DNA of 60,000 nt from NCBI RefSeq assembly GCF_008831285.2, contig NC_045147.1, forward strand, positions 3,312,001-3,372,000, given 5' to 3'. The notes beneath the pieces were generated by a model, which was given only the letters and a program-made list of their open reading frames with translations, was not told where the DNA came from and made no database searches. Below, in pieces: positions 34,289 through 44,829 of this stretch. Both the position numbers and the translations under genes were made by a program. Positions within the stretch are counted from its first letter, which is position 1, and every line of letters begins with the position of its first letter. The DNA comes from Nymphaea colorata. Lineage: Eukaryota; Streptophyta; Magnoliopsida; Nymphaeales; Nymphaeaceae.

Positions 34289-36061
34289 ATGAATGCAAAT
34301 CATACGGGTAATGCATCAGATCTAGATGAGTTAAATGTAGATCATACTGATGAACACGAACATGATGTAGACATACAAATTGAAAATGATCAATTTCCTG
34401 TTCGTGGATCTACAAGAGCCAGGAGATCTGCCATATCATCAGACTGTGTGGTATACCTACAAGAGTCTAGTGATTTCATAGATGTTGATGATGATCCTTT
34501 CACATTTATTGAAGTCATTGAAAGCAAACAATACAGGTACTGGATTAATGCCATGAAAGAAGAACTTGACTCTATGGCTAAAAACTAGACATGGAGCCTT
34601 GTGTCGTTGCCTAAAGGTGTAAAACCCGTAGGGTGTAAATCGATCTATAAGACCAAGAGAGACTCTAAAGGCGACATAGAGAGATACAAGGTAAGATTGG
34701 TTGCTAAAGGATTTACACAAATGGAGGACATTGACTATAATGAGACATATTCAACTGTCTCTGCTAAAGAGTCAATGAGGATTGTTCTTGCTCTGGTAGC
34801 TCATGACTTAGAGCTACACCAGATGGATGTGAAAACGGCTTTCTTGAATGGTGATTTGAATGAAGAGGTATATATGAATCAACCTCAAGGATTCTCTGAG
34901 AGTGGTAAAGATCATTTGGTTTGCAAGCTTAATAAAGCAATTTATGGACTTAAACAAGCCTCACGTCAATGGTACATTAAGTTTTCCAAAGTCATTACGA
35001 CTTTCGGGTTTACAGAAAACATCATTGATCGATGTTTGTATCTTAAGACATGTGGGAGTAAGTTCATAATTTTGACTTTATATGTGGATGACATTTTACT
35101 TGCTTCCAATGATCTTCAATTGCTAACAGAGACCAAACATTTTCTTGCATCTCAATTTGAGATGAAGGACATGGGTGAGGCTTCATATGTTCTTGGCATT
35201 GAGAATCATCGAGAAAGATCTAAATGTGTTTTAAGTCTCTCCCAATCAACATACATCAATAATGTACTTAAAAGATATGGGATAGAGAATTGTTCTCCTA
35301 TTTCGGCACTCATAGCTAAAGGTGATAAATTGAGCCTAAATGATTGTCCAAATGACGAATTTGAAAAGGCACAAATGATTCAACATTCCATATGCATCAG
35401 CGGTTGACAGCTTGCAATATGCGCAGATTTGCACTAGGCCTGACATTTCCTTTGTTGTTGGCATGTTTGATAGATTTCAATCTAATGTAGGCATAGCACA
35501 TTGGAAGGCCGTAAAGAGAGTCATGTGATACTTGCAAGGGACAAAAGATTACATGTTGACATATCGCAAGGTGGACCATTTAGAATTGATTGGCTATTCT
35601 GACACCGATCTTGCAGGATGTATTGATAGTAGAAAGTCTACTACTGGTTTTGTTTTCCTTCTATCAGGAGGTGCCATCTCATGGGGGAGCCAAAAGTAGA
35701 CTGTGACTGCTGCTCATACCATGGAAGCAGAATTTATTAATTATATAAGACTACATCGTAGGCAATTTGGATAAAGAATTTCATTTCACAGCTCAAGATA
35801 ATGGAATCTATTGATAGACCACTTAAGGTTCACTGTGATAATGAAGCTGTAGTGTCTTTTTCCAACGACAACAAAAGTACTACTTCTTGTAAGCATATGA
35901 AACTTACGTATTTTGTTGTTGAGGAAAAAATAGAGAATCAATTAGTGTGTATTCAACACATTGGAACTACAGAAATGGTTGTAGATCCCCTTACTAAAGC
36001 GCTAGCATCTGGTATGTTTTCTGAACATGTTAAGAGGATGGGTTTGTGTAGTTCAATGTAA
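34289..36061 (+). pseudogene. Copia reverse transcriptase and RNase H, broken
   Basis: RT starts after WINAMKEELDSM (34,545). Then YKVRLVAKGFTQMEDIDYNE, MDVKTAFLNGDLNEEVYM near 34,825, YGLKQASRQW near 34,945 and the active site YVDDILL near 35,080. After the stop at 35,405 the RT end and first RNase H part are badly broken. The last part is open from 35,801: VHCDNEAVVSF, HMKLTYFVVEEKIEN, VDPLTKALASGMF, ending at 36,061. Confidence 0.9.
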
Positions 36062-36263
36062 ACACACTGTTAAACAAACATTTATGAATGTGATCACATA
36101 TAGTTTGTTGATTCTCATTAAGTTTGTTGTATATTTATTTTATGTTCTCATTTGTTTATTGAGATGTTTTGTAAGATAACAAAGGTGGGACCTTAGAGTG
36201 GATTTTAAGGCCAATCCATCCAATTTTGTTTACCATTGATATCGACTTGGACTAGTGGGAGAT

Positions 36264-36677
36264 TGTTGGGATTTACCCATCTAGATAGTCCTGCGTCGAT
36301 GCGGGTCCGTATCCGTTTCAGACCCTTTAAGTATAAATACAAACTCGTGTCTTGTGATGGTGAGAAACGCATTCAGTTTTTTTTTTTGTCTGGGTAAATG
36401 GTCCCCTTAGTCATACGTGAATTGCCTGTCCCCAACACTGGGCTGCCATGACTGAAGAGAGAAACTCATTGCCGCCGCCACCTCCACCGCCGCCAATCCC
36501 GTAAGGGAATGACTCTATGGGGACTGCAGCCGTTCTTCCAACAGCCGCTGACATTCAGTTGGCGGTCACCTCTACACGTTTTACTTCCGCCCTATGGAAC
36601 ACATGAATCTATGAATGTAATTCGATTTCTGTATTTTTCGTTTGTACGCTATCTTGATTCCTCTCAAAGCTCCAGCA
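36264..36677 (+). repeat. 3' LTR of copia element 30,351-36,677
   Basis: 414 bp, TG...CA, followed by TGCCC. Confidence 0.92.
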
Positions 36678-36917
36678 TGCCCTTCTTCACAATGGGTGGA
36701 GAGAAGCTTCCTCCTGCCACGAGGAGGGGACTGACCTCCACCCACGACGGGTCTAGTGGTGGATCCCTCCTGTGACCAGAAGGTCTGCCAGGACTGCGTT
36801 GGGCAGTGCCCTGGCTTGCTCTCAAATGATGCCAGGGGGGGAGCCAGTGGCGGTAATGGACAATTTTCCAGGCATCCTCTTCATGCACCATATATAATTT
36901 TGGACTATCAAATTAAA

Positions 36918-36986
36918 TCAACAGTCCACATTTAATGTCTGCAATGTGGAGTCATTATCGAGCTGCAATGTGGAGTCATTATCCAG

Positions 36987-37030
<44 letters not shown>

Positions 37031-37099
37031 CTGGATAATGACTCCACATTGCAGCTCGATAATGACTCCACATTGCAGACATTAAATGTGGACTGTTGA
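36918..37099. repeat. Perfect 182-bp palindrome with (AT)n centre
   Basis: The arm from TCAACAGTCCACATTT (36,918) is the exact reverse complement of the right arm ending at GTGGACTGTTGA (37,099). Arms are about 70 bp outside the AT run (36,986-37,029). Each arm itself holds a direct repeat of CTGCAATGTGGAGTCATTATC-type sequence. Copy A at 1,750-1,850 has only the left arm, so the palindrome is younger than the block duplication. Confidence 0.95.
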
Positions 37100-37559
37100 T
37101 CAACTTGCTAAAACTTAGTTGATTCTCTTAGGTAGTGCCAACCAATTAAGTGCACCAAAGCTATTTTTAATCCTTCCAATGGGGAAAACTAAAACTCATC
37201 GGTAAATCCGAATACAACGTTTTATAACATTTATTTAATATATCCTCACAAAATCAATAAGAAATCAGGGTCTATTTGAGATTTGCATTGATGTGAGATC
37301 ACTAGTACCTTAGATTCTACGGATTCAAGGCTGAATCCAATTCCCCTCTCCCCCCCCACACCACCTTCTCTCAGAATCCCACCCTAAATAAATGGCTTCT
37401 TACATGTGATATGGATGGATTTAAGGTCCATGTTATTAAGAATATCCTTCCAAAGCATATCCTTTAATGCAACGCAGCCTCAGATCAAACACAACCTTAA
37501 TGAATTAATGACCAATTGCATGCAACCGCAGAAGACATATATTTCGCTTTCAAATTTCT

Positions 37560-38260
37560 TTTAAGTTAAAGCCAGTGGAAGGAGGGCACAATATTGCTGT
37601 CACAACTAACAAATATAACGTCTCATTATGAGATTTTCACATATAGATACTACATCACCGAACAAGTTAAGACAGTGCATACAGTGCTTTATTTATGGAT
37701 AAAGAGTATCGGACCTGACCGGACTGAAGCAGCAGCTTGGCGACCTGCTTTATTCATAGCCACAAGACCTCCTTATAAGCCTGATAACGGCACAACATTG
37801 GAGCTACAAAGCTCACCTGCAATATGTAGGGCCACTGCCACATTAGCCACATCGCGCAACGGTGCTTCTTCCCTTCCTTCCTTCCCATCAGTAGCGAAGG
37901 GAAGGGGGCTGGCAGGGATCTTGGCTGCCATCAGATTTTAAAAACTTTAAAAATTTACATGTAAATCTAAAAAATTTTAGTTTCATATATATAAAATTTA
38001 TTTTGGCCCCTGTTAAAATCTTGAACCTACGGTTTGGCCTCTGCGACAAAAAATCTTGACTCCTCCCCTACTTCCCATCTTATATCTTCAATCTCACTTT
38101 CCCTCATCACTAGAGCGGGATAAATGCTCATGAGTAATGCTACATTAAATCACCTATTTATATTGGAGTTAAGGGCAACAAGTTGGTGGCTAGCTTTTGG
38201 TGTTCAAACCTTTAACTTCTCTTCAATCCATTGGTAAGCTGATGTTATATAATTAATTAA
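37560..38260 (-). pseudogene. Hevein-like peptide gene relic, copy C
   Basis: On the minus strand, 37,813-37,848 reads G-stop-CGSGPTYCR and a stop, matching the C-terminus of the family with an internal stop at the usual Tyr. 3' flank matches copies A and B (37,570-37,800). Promoter-side sequence matches in reverse at about 38,140-38,230. The Cys-rich core and signal peptide are lost. Confidence 0.75.
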
Positions 38261-38839
38261 ACTTACGTGCAAACAGATATCCACGGATAAGGAGATGCTA
38301 TATATCCATCATCTATTTATGCTTAACTGATCTTATGCGCAGACATGTAGGTAAAACTTGAAATACACTAATTATTTTGAAATAAAATATATTGATCGGA
38401 CTTAGCCTCTGCAAAATTTACAAGACTATTTTTTCTCATCTTCTTAATAAATTTTTTTACAAATTTCTACGAAACATCAAAAAATTAATGCCTTCGAGGC
38501 TAGTACAAGAATTTTGTTAACTTGATAAACAAGAAGCTTGAGTTACAACCTTTTTCAAGAATATTAATCTCTCAGTACTATATTATAAAATTTTTGTGGT
38601 GTCGTATACGACGCTGGTTATATATGTTGTCTTTGTGTATGTAATTTCGTGATTCATTTTAAGTATAACAAAAAAAGGCCATGATTAATACAAACAAGAA
38701 ACTTTTTGTATGAATAAAAACGAAAACCACAAAAAGAAGATTTGGGGATTCAATAAAGGTAAAATTTATCAGTATATGCATATCATTATGACCAATATAC
38801 CCTTTTAAGCAATAAAAAAACATTTTCGTTTTTTTGCCC

Positions 38840-39170
38840 GGCTCATAACGTTATGTCATTATCTCATAAATATTTTATTACCTCATACTTATGTTTGCTG
38901 TTATCTCATACATCCGTCCATTATCTTACAAATATTATATTATCTCATAAACATTATCTCATACTGATATTTAGTGTTATCTCATATATCTATCCACTAT
39001 CTTATTTTCTCATAAACTTTTTTGTTATCTTACAAACATTATCCCATCCTTATGTTTGGTATTATCTCATCCTTATGTTTGTTGGTTATCTCATTATCTC
39101 ATAAATCTTTTGTTATCTCATAATCATTATCTCATGCTTATTTTTATTTCATATATATTTGTTATCTCAC
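38840..39170. repeat. Degenerate TTATCTCATA-rich array, copy C
   Basis: Homologue of 3,740-4,090. Internal order and number of words differ between the two copies. Confidence 0.75.
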
Positions 39171-39539
39171 ACACATGCATATGTATTGTTTGGACATGAA
39201 AATAAATGTGCACATTAGTAGTAGGGTTCACATCCCACGTACACGGAGCGGTGTACAGAACCCTCTCTTTTTGTATAAGCATGCAACTTTTCTTTCTTGT
39301 TGTGCACCATACATAAGGCATTTATTTTAATAGTCTATGGTACTATTCATGGCATTAACTAAAAACATAAGGATTTGTATTAAGAAATGACAAGTAGTAG
39401 TCATCTTTTGTGGCGGCTAAGTCCAAAGATTCAAAAATAATTGTAGTCTTTTAAAGGTTTTACGTTATCCATGGATTGAAGATGACTTCAAGGGTCGAAA
39501 ACCAAAGGCTAGCCACCAACATGTTGCCCTTAACTCAAA

Positions 39540-39547
39540 TATAAATA
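39540..39547 (+). promoter_or_regulatory. TATA box of the hevein-like gene
   Basis: TATAAATA, 82 bp before the ATG, which allows a 5' UTR of about 50-60 bases. Confidence 0.65.
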
Positions 39548-39628
39548 GGTGAGCCAAGGTAGCATTACTCATGAACATTTATCCCAATCATAAGCTCTAG
39601 CTAGAGAAAGTGAGATTATACATATCAG

Positions 39629-39859
39629 ATGGAAGGAGGAAAGGGAAGAAGCGGCGGTGCAGCGGTGCCGCTTATGATCATGGTGTTACTTGTGCTGGTT
39701 GTAGGGGAAATGGTTATGCCTGTTGCAGAGGCTCAATGCCAGAACGGGCCTTGCTGCGGTGCACTGGGTAACAACCAAGTGGACTGCAAAACAATAAATC
39801 TCAACTATTGCTGCAGCAAATTTGGCTACTGCGGCAGTGGCCCTGCCTATTGCGGGTGA
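39629..39859 (+). CDS. Hevein-like secreted Cys-rich peptide, intact
   Basis: 76 codons, one exon. Residues 1-35 form a signal peptide: a basic start, a hydrophobic core (PLMIMVLLVLVVG) and an AEA-Q cleavage site. The 41-residue mature peptide has eight cysteines spaced C-x4-CC-x9-C-x7-CC-x5-C-x6-C. Its end, CCSKFGYCGSGPAYCG, is the chitin-binding core of heveins, with the Ser and three aromatic residues that bind the sugar rings. It is closest in form to short heveins that stop at YCG, as in the amaranth Ac-AMP type. The first half differs from classical hevein by the early CC pair. Inferred role: secreted chitin-binding, possibly antifungal. TATA box at 39,540, AATAAA at 39,884. Three decayed relatives lie in the window. 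Alternative: a related Cys-rich peptide with another ligand. Confidence 0.85.
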   Translation: MEGGKGRSGGAAVPLMIMVLLVLVVGEMVMPVAEAQCQNGPCCGALGNNQVDCKTINLNYCCSKFGYCGSGPAYCG

Positions 39860-39883
39860 GCTTTTTAGCTCCTGTACTCCTTA

Positions 39884-39889
39884 AATAAA
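39884..39889 (+). terminator. Polyadenylation signal of the hevein-like gene
   Basis: AATAAA 25 bp after the stop codon; the surrounding TTAAATAAAG is kept in copies A-C. Confidence 0.6.
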
Positions 39890-40200
39890 GCAGTGTATGC
39901 ACCGTCTTGTTTGATGATGTAATATCTATTTGTGGAATCTCATAATGACACGTTATATGTGTTTGTTGTGATTGCATTGTGTCCTTCCATTGGCTTTAGA
40001 GAAATTTGAAAGCTAAATATGTGTCGTCTTTTATGGTTGCATGCAATTGGTCATCGATTCACGGATTTAAGATCCAAGGTTGCATTAAAAGACGTGCTTT
40101 AGAAGACTAGGATCTTAGGAACGTGGATTAAAAACTGTTGATTTAACATCGGATGGAAGAGACAAAGGGCTTCATTAATTTACTGCTAATTATTTTTTGA

Positions 40201-40201
<1 letters not shown>

Positions 40202-40232
<31 letters not shown>
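40202..40232. repeat. (TTA)n microsatellite
   Basis: About ten units. Confidence 0.95.
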
Positions 40233-40233
<1 letters not shown>

Positions 40234-40234
40234 A

Positions 40235-41080
40235 AAGCAGAAGTATTCACGGTCGATATCTTGGTCACCCCTTAGGGGACTAAATGCCAAGTTGTGGGTC
40301 TCTGACTAATTTGGAGGATATTATCCAACATCTTCCACAGGAATACAAACACGTATAACTGTCTATCAGTTTCTGATATTTATTTTTGTTTTTATTTTAT
40401 TTATGTCATGTTTGGTAATTGTCAACATATTTCATTAAGTCGTATATCTGACGTCTCAAACTATACGTCAGTAGAGTTAGAGAAGAAGTTAGCTGGTGAC
40501 CAATAGGGTGTGAATTAGAAGATAGCAGTAAGCTTTTAATTGTACTTTAGTTAGGTTTTAAATTCTTAGCTAACATAGTTAAAGTCAAGTAATTAGATTA
40601 GCAAGAGTTACTTTTTTTTTTTTACTTAATTATATTCTTCATGTGTAGATTTCCACTTAATTATATATATGTAGATAATCCGGCCCTTTCTTGGCCATCG
40701 TGTGCCACTTCTAACTTAATTATTCAATTGGATTTAATTAGATTAGCTAGTTAATTTATGCAATCTAATTAAACTTCACCAGCTAGAACCTTTATAGGGG
40801 TTCATGTTAAGCTAGCTGTTGGTTTATGTTGTGCTCCTAAGTTTTCTATTTTCGTAAATTTATCCTGAGAGCATCTCTAGATATGACATTGTAGGGCCAC
40901 TTTCAGAATTTCATCAGTTGGATTATTTTCTTTAATATTTTTTGTCAATTAGAATTGGTTTTTTTTTTCATCTCCTCTGCTTTTGTTTTAGTTTATTTAC
41001 TTAGTTTTTCTTGTATACAATCCCATGTCGAGCCATTGGGTCCTCCATGAGTGGACACTCCTTTTACAGCAAATGAAATG
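40235..41080. other. Non-coding stretch
   Basis: AT-rich, with several TTAATTA words. No gene or element ends recognised. Confidence 0.45.
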
Positions 41081-41099
41081 TCAGCTCTAATCATGGGCA

Positions 41100-42017
41100 C
41101 TCCTTTTAAGTGCTTTCTTCATACCATACAGAGGCTTTCAAAGTTAGCAAACATGATTTTTGAGGATCGGATTACTCAAAATCAGGTTGTTGTTTCATGC
41201 AATAGTATCTTCAATGGTAACGTCAGTGAAAATATAGTAGTGACACCACGTATGCCTGCTTCCTGAGGATGTATAAGTAATCCCTGTACTAACAGATTCT
41301 CTTTTTTAGCATCAGTGATTGCCCAATTTCTTGTAGTGACTTTACAATACGTATTATTTTCCATGAGACGGAAAGCATATCAAGATTGATCACCATTATG
41401 TGAATGAGAAACTCCAAACTAATGAGGTAGATACAGCATTTGCTAAAAGCAAAAATATTGACTAAAAGCTTCCCAAGGTAAACATCAATGGATGTATGGT
41501 TGTGATGGCATCACCACCTCACTTGGTGAGCGTTGAAAGATATGATTCCTTTGAAGGTTGATGAAATCTATCATCCTTATCTTTTAGGATATGCAAGTGA
41601 AAATATAATAGTGGCAACATGTATGCCTTCGTGACGATGCGTAGGTGATCCTTTTATTAACATTTTTTTTATCATCATTGGTTGCCCAACTTGATGCATT
41701 GATTTTACAATAAATCTTTTTTCCAATGAGAGAGCGAAACGTATTAAGATTACTCACCGTTATGTGCATGAGAAACTTCAAACCAATAAGATAGAGACTG
41801 CATTTGCTAAAAACAAAATATTGACTAAAAACTTTCAAAGTAGAAATTAGTAAACATCAATTGAATGTATGGTTGTAATGACATCTCCACCCTTTGGTGA
41901 GTGTTGAAAGACGGGATTCATTTGAAGGATGAAATCTCTCGTCCTTACCTTTTAGGATACATCAGTGAAAATATAATAGTGGCAGGTAGGATACATCAGT
42001 GAAAATATAATAGTGGC
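41100..42017. repeat. Copia tail fragments, second cluster
   Basis: 41,100-41,220 relates to the RT edge at 23,040-23,170. 41,225-41,570 and 41,590-41,950 relate to the RNase H/LTR tail units at 26,820-28,330. A short 35-bp tandem duplication (GGATACATCAGTGAAAATAT...) ends the cluster at 41,954-42,017. Confidence 0.6.
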
Positions 42018-42025
42018 ACCATGAA

Positions 42026-42448
42026 TAGGCCTGGGCATCGGGCCGGGGTCTGGGCTGGGAAAAACCTGGCCCCGGCCGGGCCCGATAGGGCCGGCCCGGG
42101 TCAGCCCGGCCCGGCCCGATTCGGCACGTTTAGATTAAAAAAATATTTTCTTTTTTATTTTTTGCAAACCCTCCCCCTTCCCCCTTCCCCTGCTCCCCCT
42201 CTCCTTCCCGCTTCCCCGCCTTCCCCCATCGGGCCGGGCCGGGCCCGGGTTTCTGGCCCAACGGTCCGGGACCGGGCCCGGGTTTCTGGCCCAACGGGCC
42301 GGGGCCGGGCCGGGCCGGGCCGGGCCGGGACCCGGGATATCGGGTCGGGTCGGGCTCGGGCCCGGGTTTCTGGCCCGACGGGCCGGCCCGAGCCGGGTCT
42401 TACCGGGCCGGGACAGGCCGAGCCGGCCCAGCCCGATGCCCACCCCTG
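42026..42448. mobile_element. Non-autonomous hAT-like element, GGCC-word family, copy 2
   Basis: 423 bp with a perfect 8-bp target duplication ACCATGAA (42,018-42,025 and 42,449-42,456). Inverted ends: TAGGCCTGGGCATCGGGCC on the left, and CAGGGGTGGGCATCGGGCC as the reverse complement of the right. Arrays of GGCCGGGCCCGG words fill both sides. The centre (42,165-42,230) is pyrimidine-rich, the mirror of copy 1, so the two are in opposite orientation. It sits in a copia tail fragment. Frames across it are composition artefacts. Confidence 0.88.
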
Positions 42449-42456
42449 ACCATGAA

Positions 42457-43050
42457 TGTTGTTTGTGAGGATGCATAACTGATCCCTTTACTAACGTATT
42501 ATCTCTTTTTTTTAAAAAAAGAAAATCGGTTGCCCAATTTCTTGCATTGATTTTATAATATTTCTTGTTTTCCTTGAGAGTGCGAAGCATAACAAGATTG
42601 ATTGTCATTATGCATGTGTGCGGGAAAATTCAAATCAGTGAGGTAGAGACTGCATTTGCTAAAAGAGAAAATAATCTTGCAAATGCATTGAATAAAAGCT
42701 TCCAGAAGTAAAAATATCTATTGCATGTATGGTTGTAATGACATCTACAATGCACTTGATGGTGAGTGTTGAAAGATACAATTGCTTTGAAGACTGATGA
42801 CATCTCTCATCCTTATCTTTTAGGATTTCTAGATGTGGTTTTAGATATCGCTTAATCGTCAAAAACTATCACAGTCATTGAATAGACTGGCATGAGGCTT
42901 CACGACATCGCGAGGATAATGTAGGTCAACATTAGATAGAACTATGTAAAAGTGAGTTAATTGTTTTTGTGATGCATGTAAATTAAGCCGTTGACCATGT
43001 TGTCTAATGTATCCACCCTGGATCTGCTGGAATTATCCACTAAACACTGA
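42457..43050. repeat. Copia tail / LTR-like fragment
   Basis: Continues the tail unit interrupted by the hAT element. 42,660-43,040 matches 27,950-28,330 (TGACATCTCTCATCC, CTAGATGTGGTTTTAGATATCGC). Confidence 0.6.
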
Positions 43051-44800
43051 GAAGCCATGGAGAGCCTTCTAAGAAAAGTTAAAGTAAAACGAAGCACAAC
43101 CTCCAATATGGCTGACACAATCAGTCAGTTCTGTCTTTATAAATGTTCTAGTCATATTTTCATATGAAGATGTTCCCAAGCCCCATGCATTCATAGCAAA
43201 CAGACTTGATGTCATTCCTTCTTCCCAGCCTGCCATGCTAGCGCTCTCAAAAAATTGGGTCTTGGGTAAATTCTCAAAAGAACACTTACCTTCTTGTTGC
43301 CAAGTTCCTAAGACTTATACATTCTTTTTTGGTGATGGGATGAAGATCTTGATCTTTTAATTTGTGGTACCTTGTCAGAAGATATTTAGGATTGAGACTG
43401 CAAAAAAATATCAACAAGTAGATAATAGTTGTTTTAAAAGAAATTAAGGTTCATGAAGCGGACACCTTGAAAATCTTGGATTGAGACATTTACTCAATTA
43501 TCATTTCAACCACCAGTCATATATATTCTCCTTGAAAATCCAAACAAATGTGGCCAAAAATAAGTGCTCATATGAAATAAGATTTTTTTTTTTTCAGAAT
43601 GTAAATTAGTTTTAGAATTTCTTCTGGACATGCTTCACCAGTATGTCTGAAGGCCAACTTATTAGTGTTGAAACAGAATTTCATGGCCTATAAAATTTTT
43701 GTAGTTTTCCATTCTTGACTTACGCCATTCTTTTGTAATTTTTTCTTTTTTAAATTAAAGCCACAAACAATTTTGTATACTATCAAATAAATGCTTGATG
43801 TGGTCTGCACTTCTATGAACCAAAACAAGAAAATACGTCAACTTATACATAAGATAACAATTATGTAATCTAATACTAATAGACACGAATTGAAAAGATT
43901 GCAACTAAAGCTTCTTTTTTCTCAAGTTCACAAAATTTCATTGCGGACGTCATGGTACTTCATTCATGTTTAATGGAAAGTAAAACCTTTATGAGGAAAA
44001 TCATAGGTTGCTTTGAAATCGTTAAGGGAAGACTAAGTCTGAATATTCAAACAGAATAGTCGTATTTGAGCTTCACGTTATTCATGTATGTCGTTGATTA
44101 AATGGTGCATATGAACCTTAACCTTATACGTCAAAGATGCTTCCAGGGCTTAAAACCCACAGGCTAGCCATCATTGGCTATAATTTTCTATGTGATCAAG
44201 TTTGTAATATTGTAGCTAGTTAATTTGCTAGTGGTTATATGATGTAAGCTGGAATGGCATTTGGTTTTTCATCTTTCCAATTTTTTCTTATAGTAGTTGT
44301 TTTGTAGTTTTATTTGATCTTATTAGTGGTGCTTATTGTAGAAAACTATAATTGTTTGTCAGAGTTAGACATAGTGCAGAAAATTGAGCTTCTTCTACAT
44401 TCTCGAACTTTCTTCTGAACAAAAAAATTGCCTACTTTGCACACTCCATGGAGAAAATTCTTAGATTTTTGGACAAAATTTGGTGTCATTAACTTCCCTG
44501 ACACATCTACTATATCGGGGGAAACTTTCAGAATTTTTGGACTTATTTTCATATGTGGTTTTCAAAAAATTTTCAAAAACTGGTTTCCATGGTTATCTAT
44601 TTTCAGGTCTCTTTGAGAAAAGTTCATGTCTTAGGATTTAGGGGAAATTTTGAGTTCCATGAAAAGGCTATTCCTTCTCTAACAACTTAGCTTTCAAACA
44701 AGCCCTATTTTGGTGAATGTGGACATCATTTGCCCTTCTAAATTTTCTATTTCCTAAAACCTAGCCAGAGCTAGAGCATTTCTATACTATATAATAGCGG
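43050..44800. other. Decayed duplicated DNA, no gene
   Basis: 43,050-43,620 matches 28,540-29,040. 44,400-44,800 matches 10,880-11,200. Both directions were checked for protein motifs without result. Confidence 0.5.
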
Positions 44801-44829
44801 CATTTTAGTAATTTGTTTAGTTTATTTCT

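Larger units (their letters stand above)
30351..36677 (+). mobile_element. Ty1/copia LTR retrotransposon with half-tRNA-type primer site, coding-dead
   Basis: 6,327 bp, TGCCC on both sides. 5' LTR 30,351-30,750 (400 bp), 3' LTR 36,264-36,677 (414 bp), both TGTTGGG...CCAGCA. The LTRs differ at roughly 30 sites by eye plus a 12-bp indel, so the insertion is not recent. Primer site at 30,752-30,767. Polypurine tract AGTGGGAGAT at 36,254-36,263. Gag, protease, integrase, RT and RNase H follow in copia order, broken by stops and shifts. A TATA-like TATAAATAC is in each LTR (30,420 and 36,335). The element split an older segmental duplication. Confidence 0.92.
36683..39360. repeat. Segmental duplication block, copy C, right part
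   Basis: Direct match to about 1,420-4,290, with the same order of landmarks. Holds the minus-strand hevein-like relic C and the second TTATCTCATA array. Confidence 0.8.

Noticed and set aside
42021-42608. Pro/Gly/Arg-rich frames of 142 and 157 codons
   Set aside because: They fall in and cross the ends of the second GGCC-word element; composition artefact.
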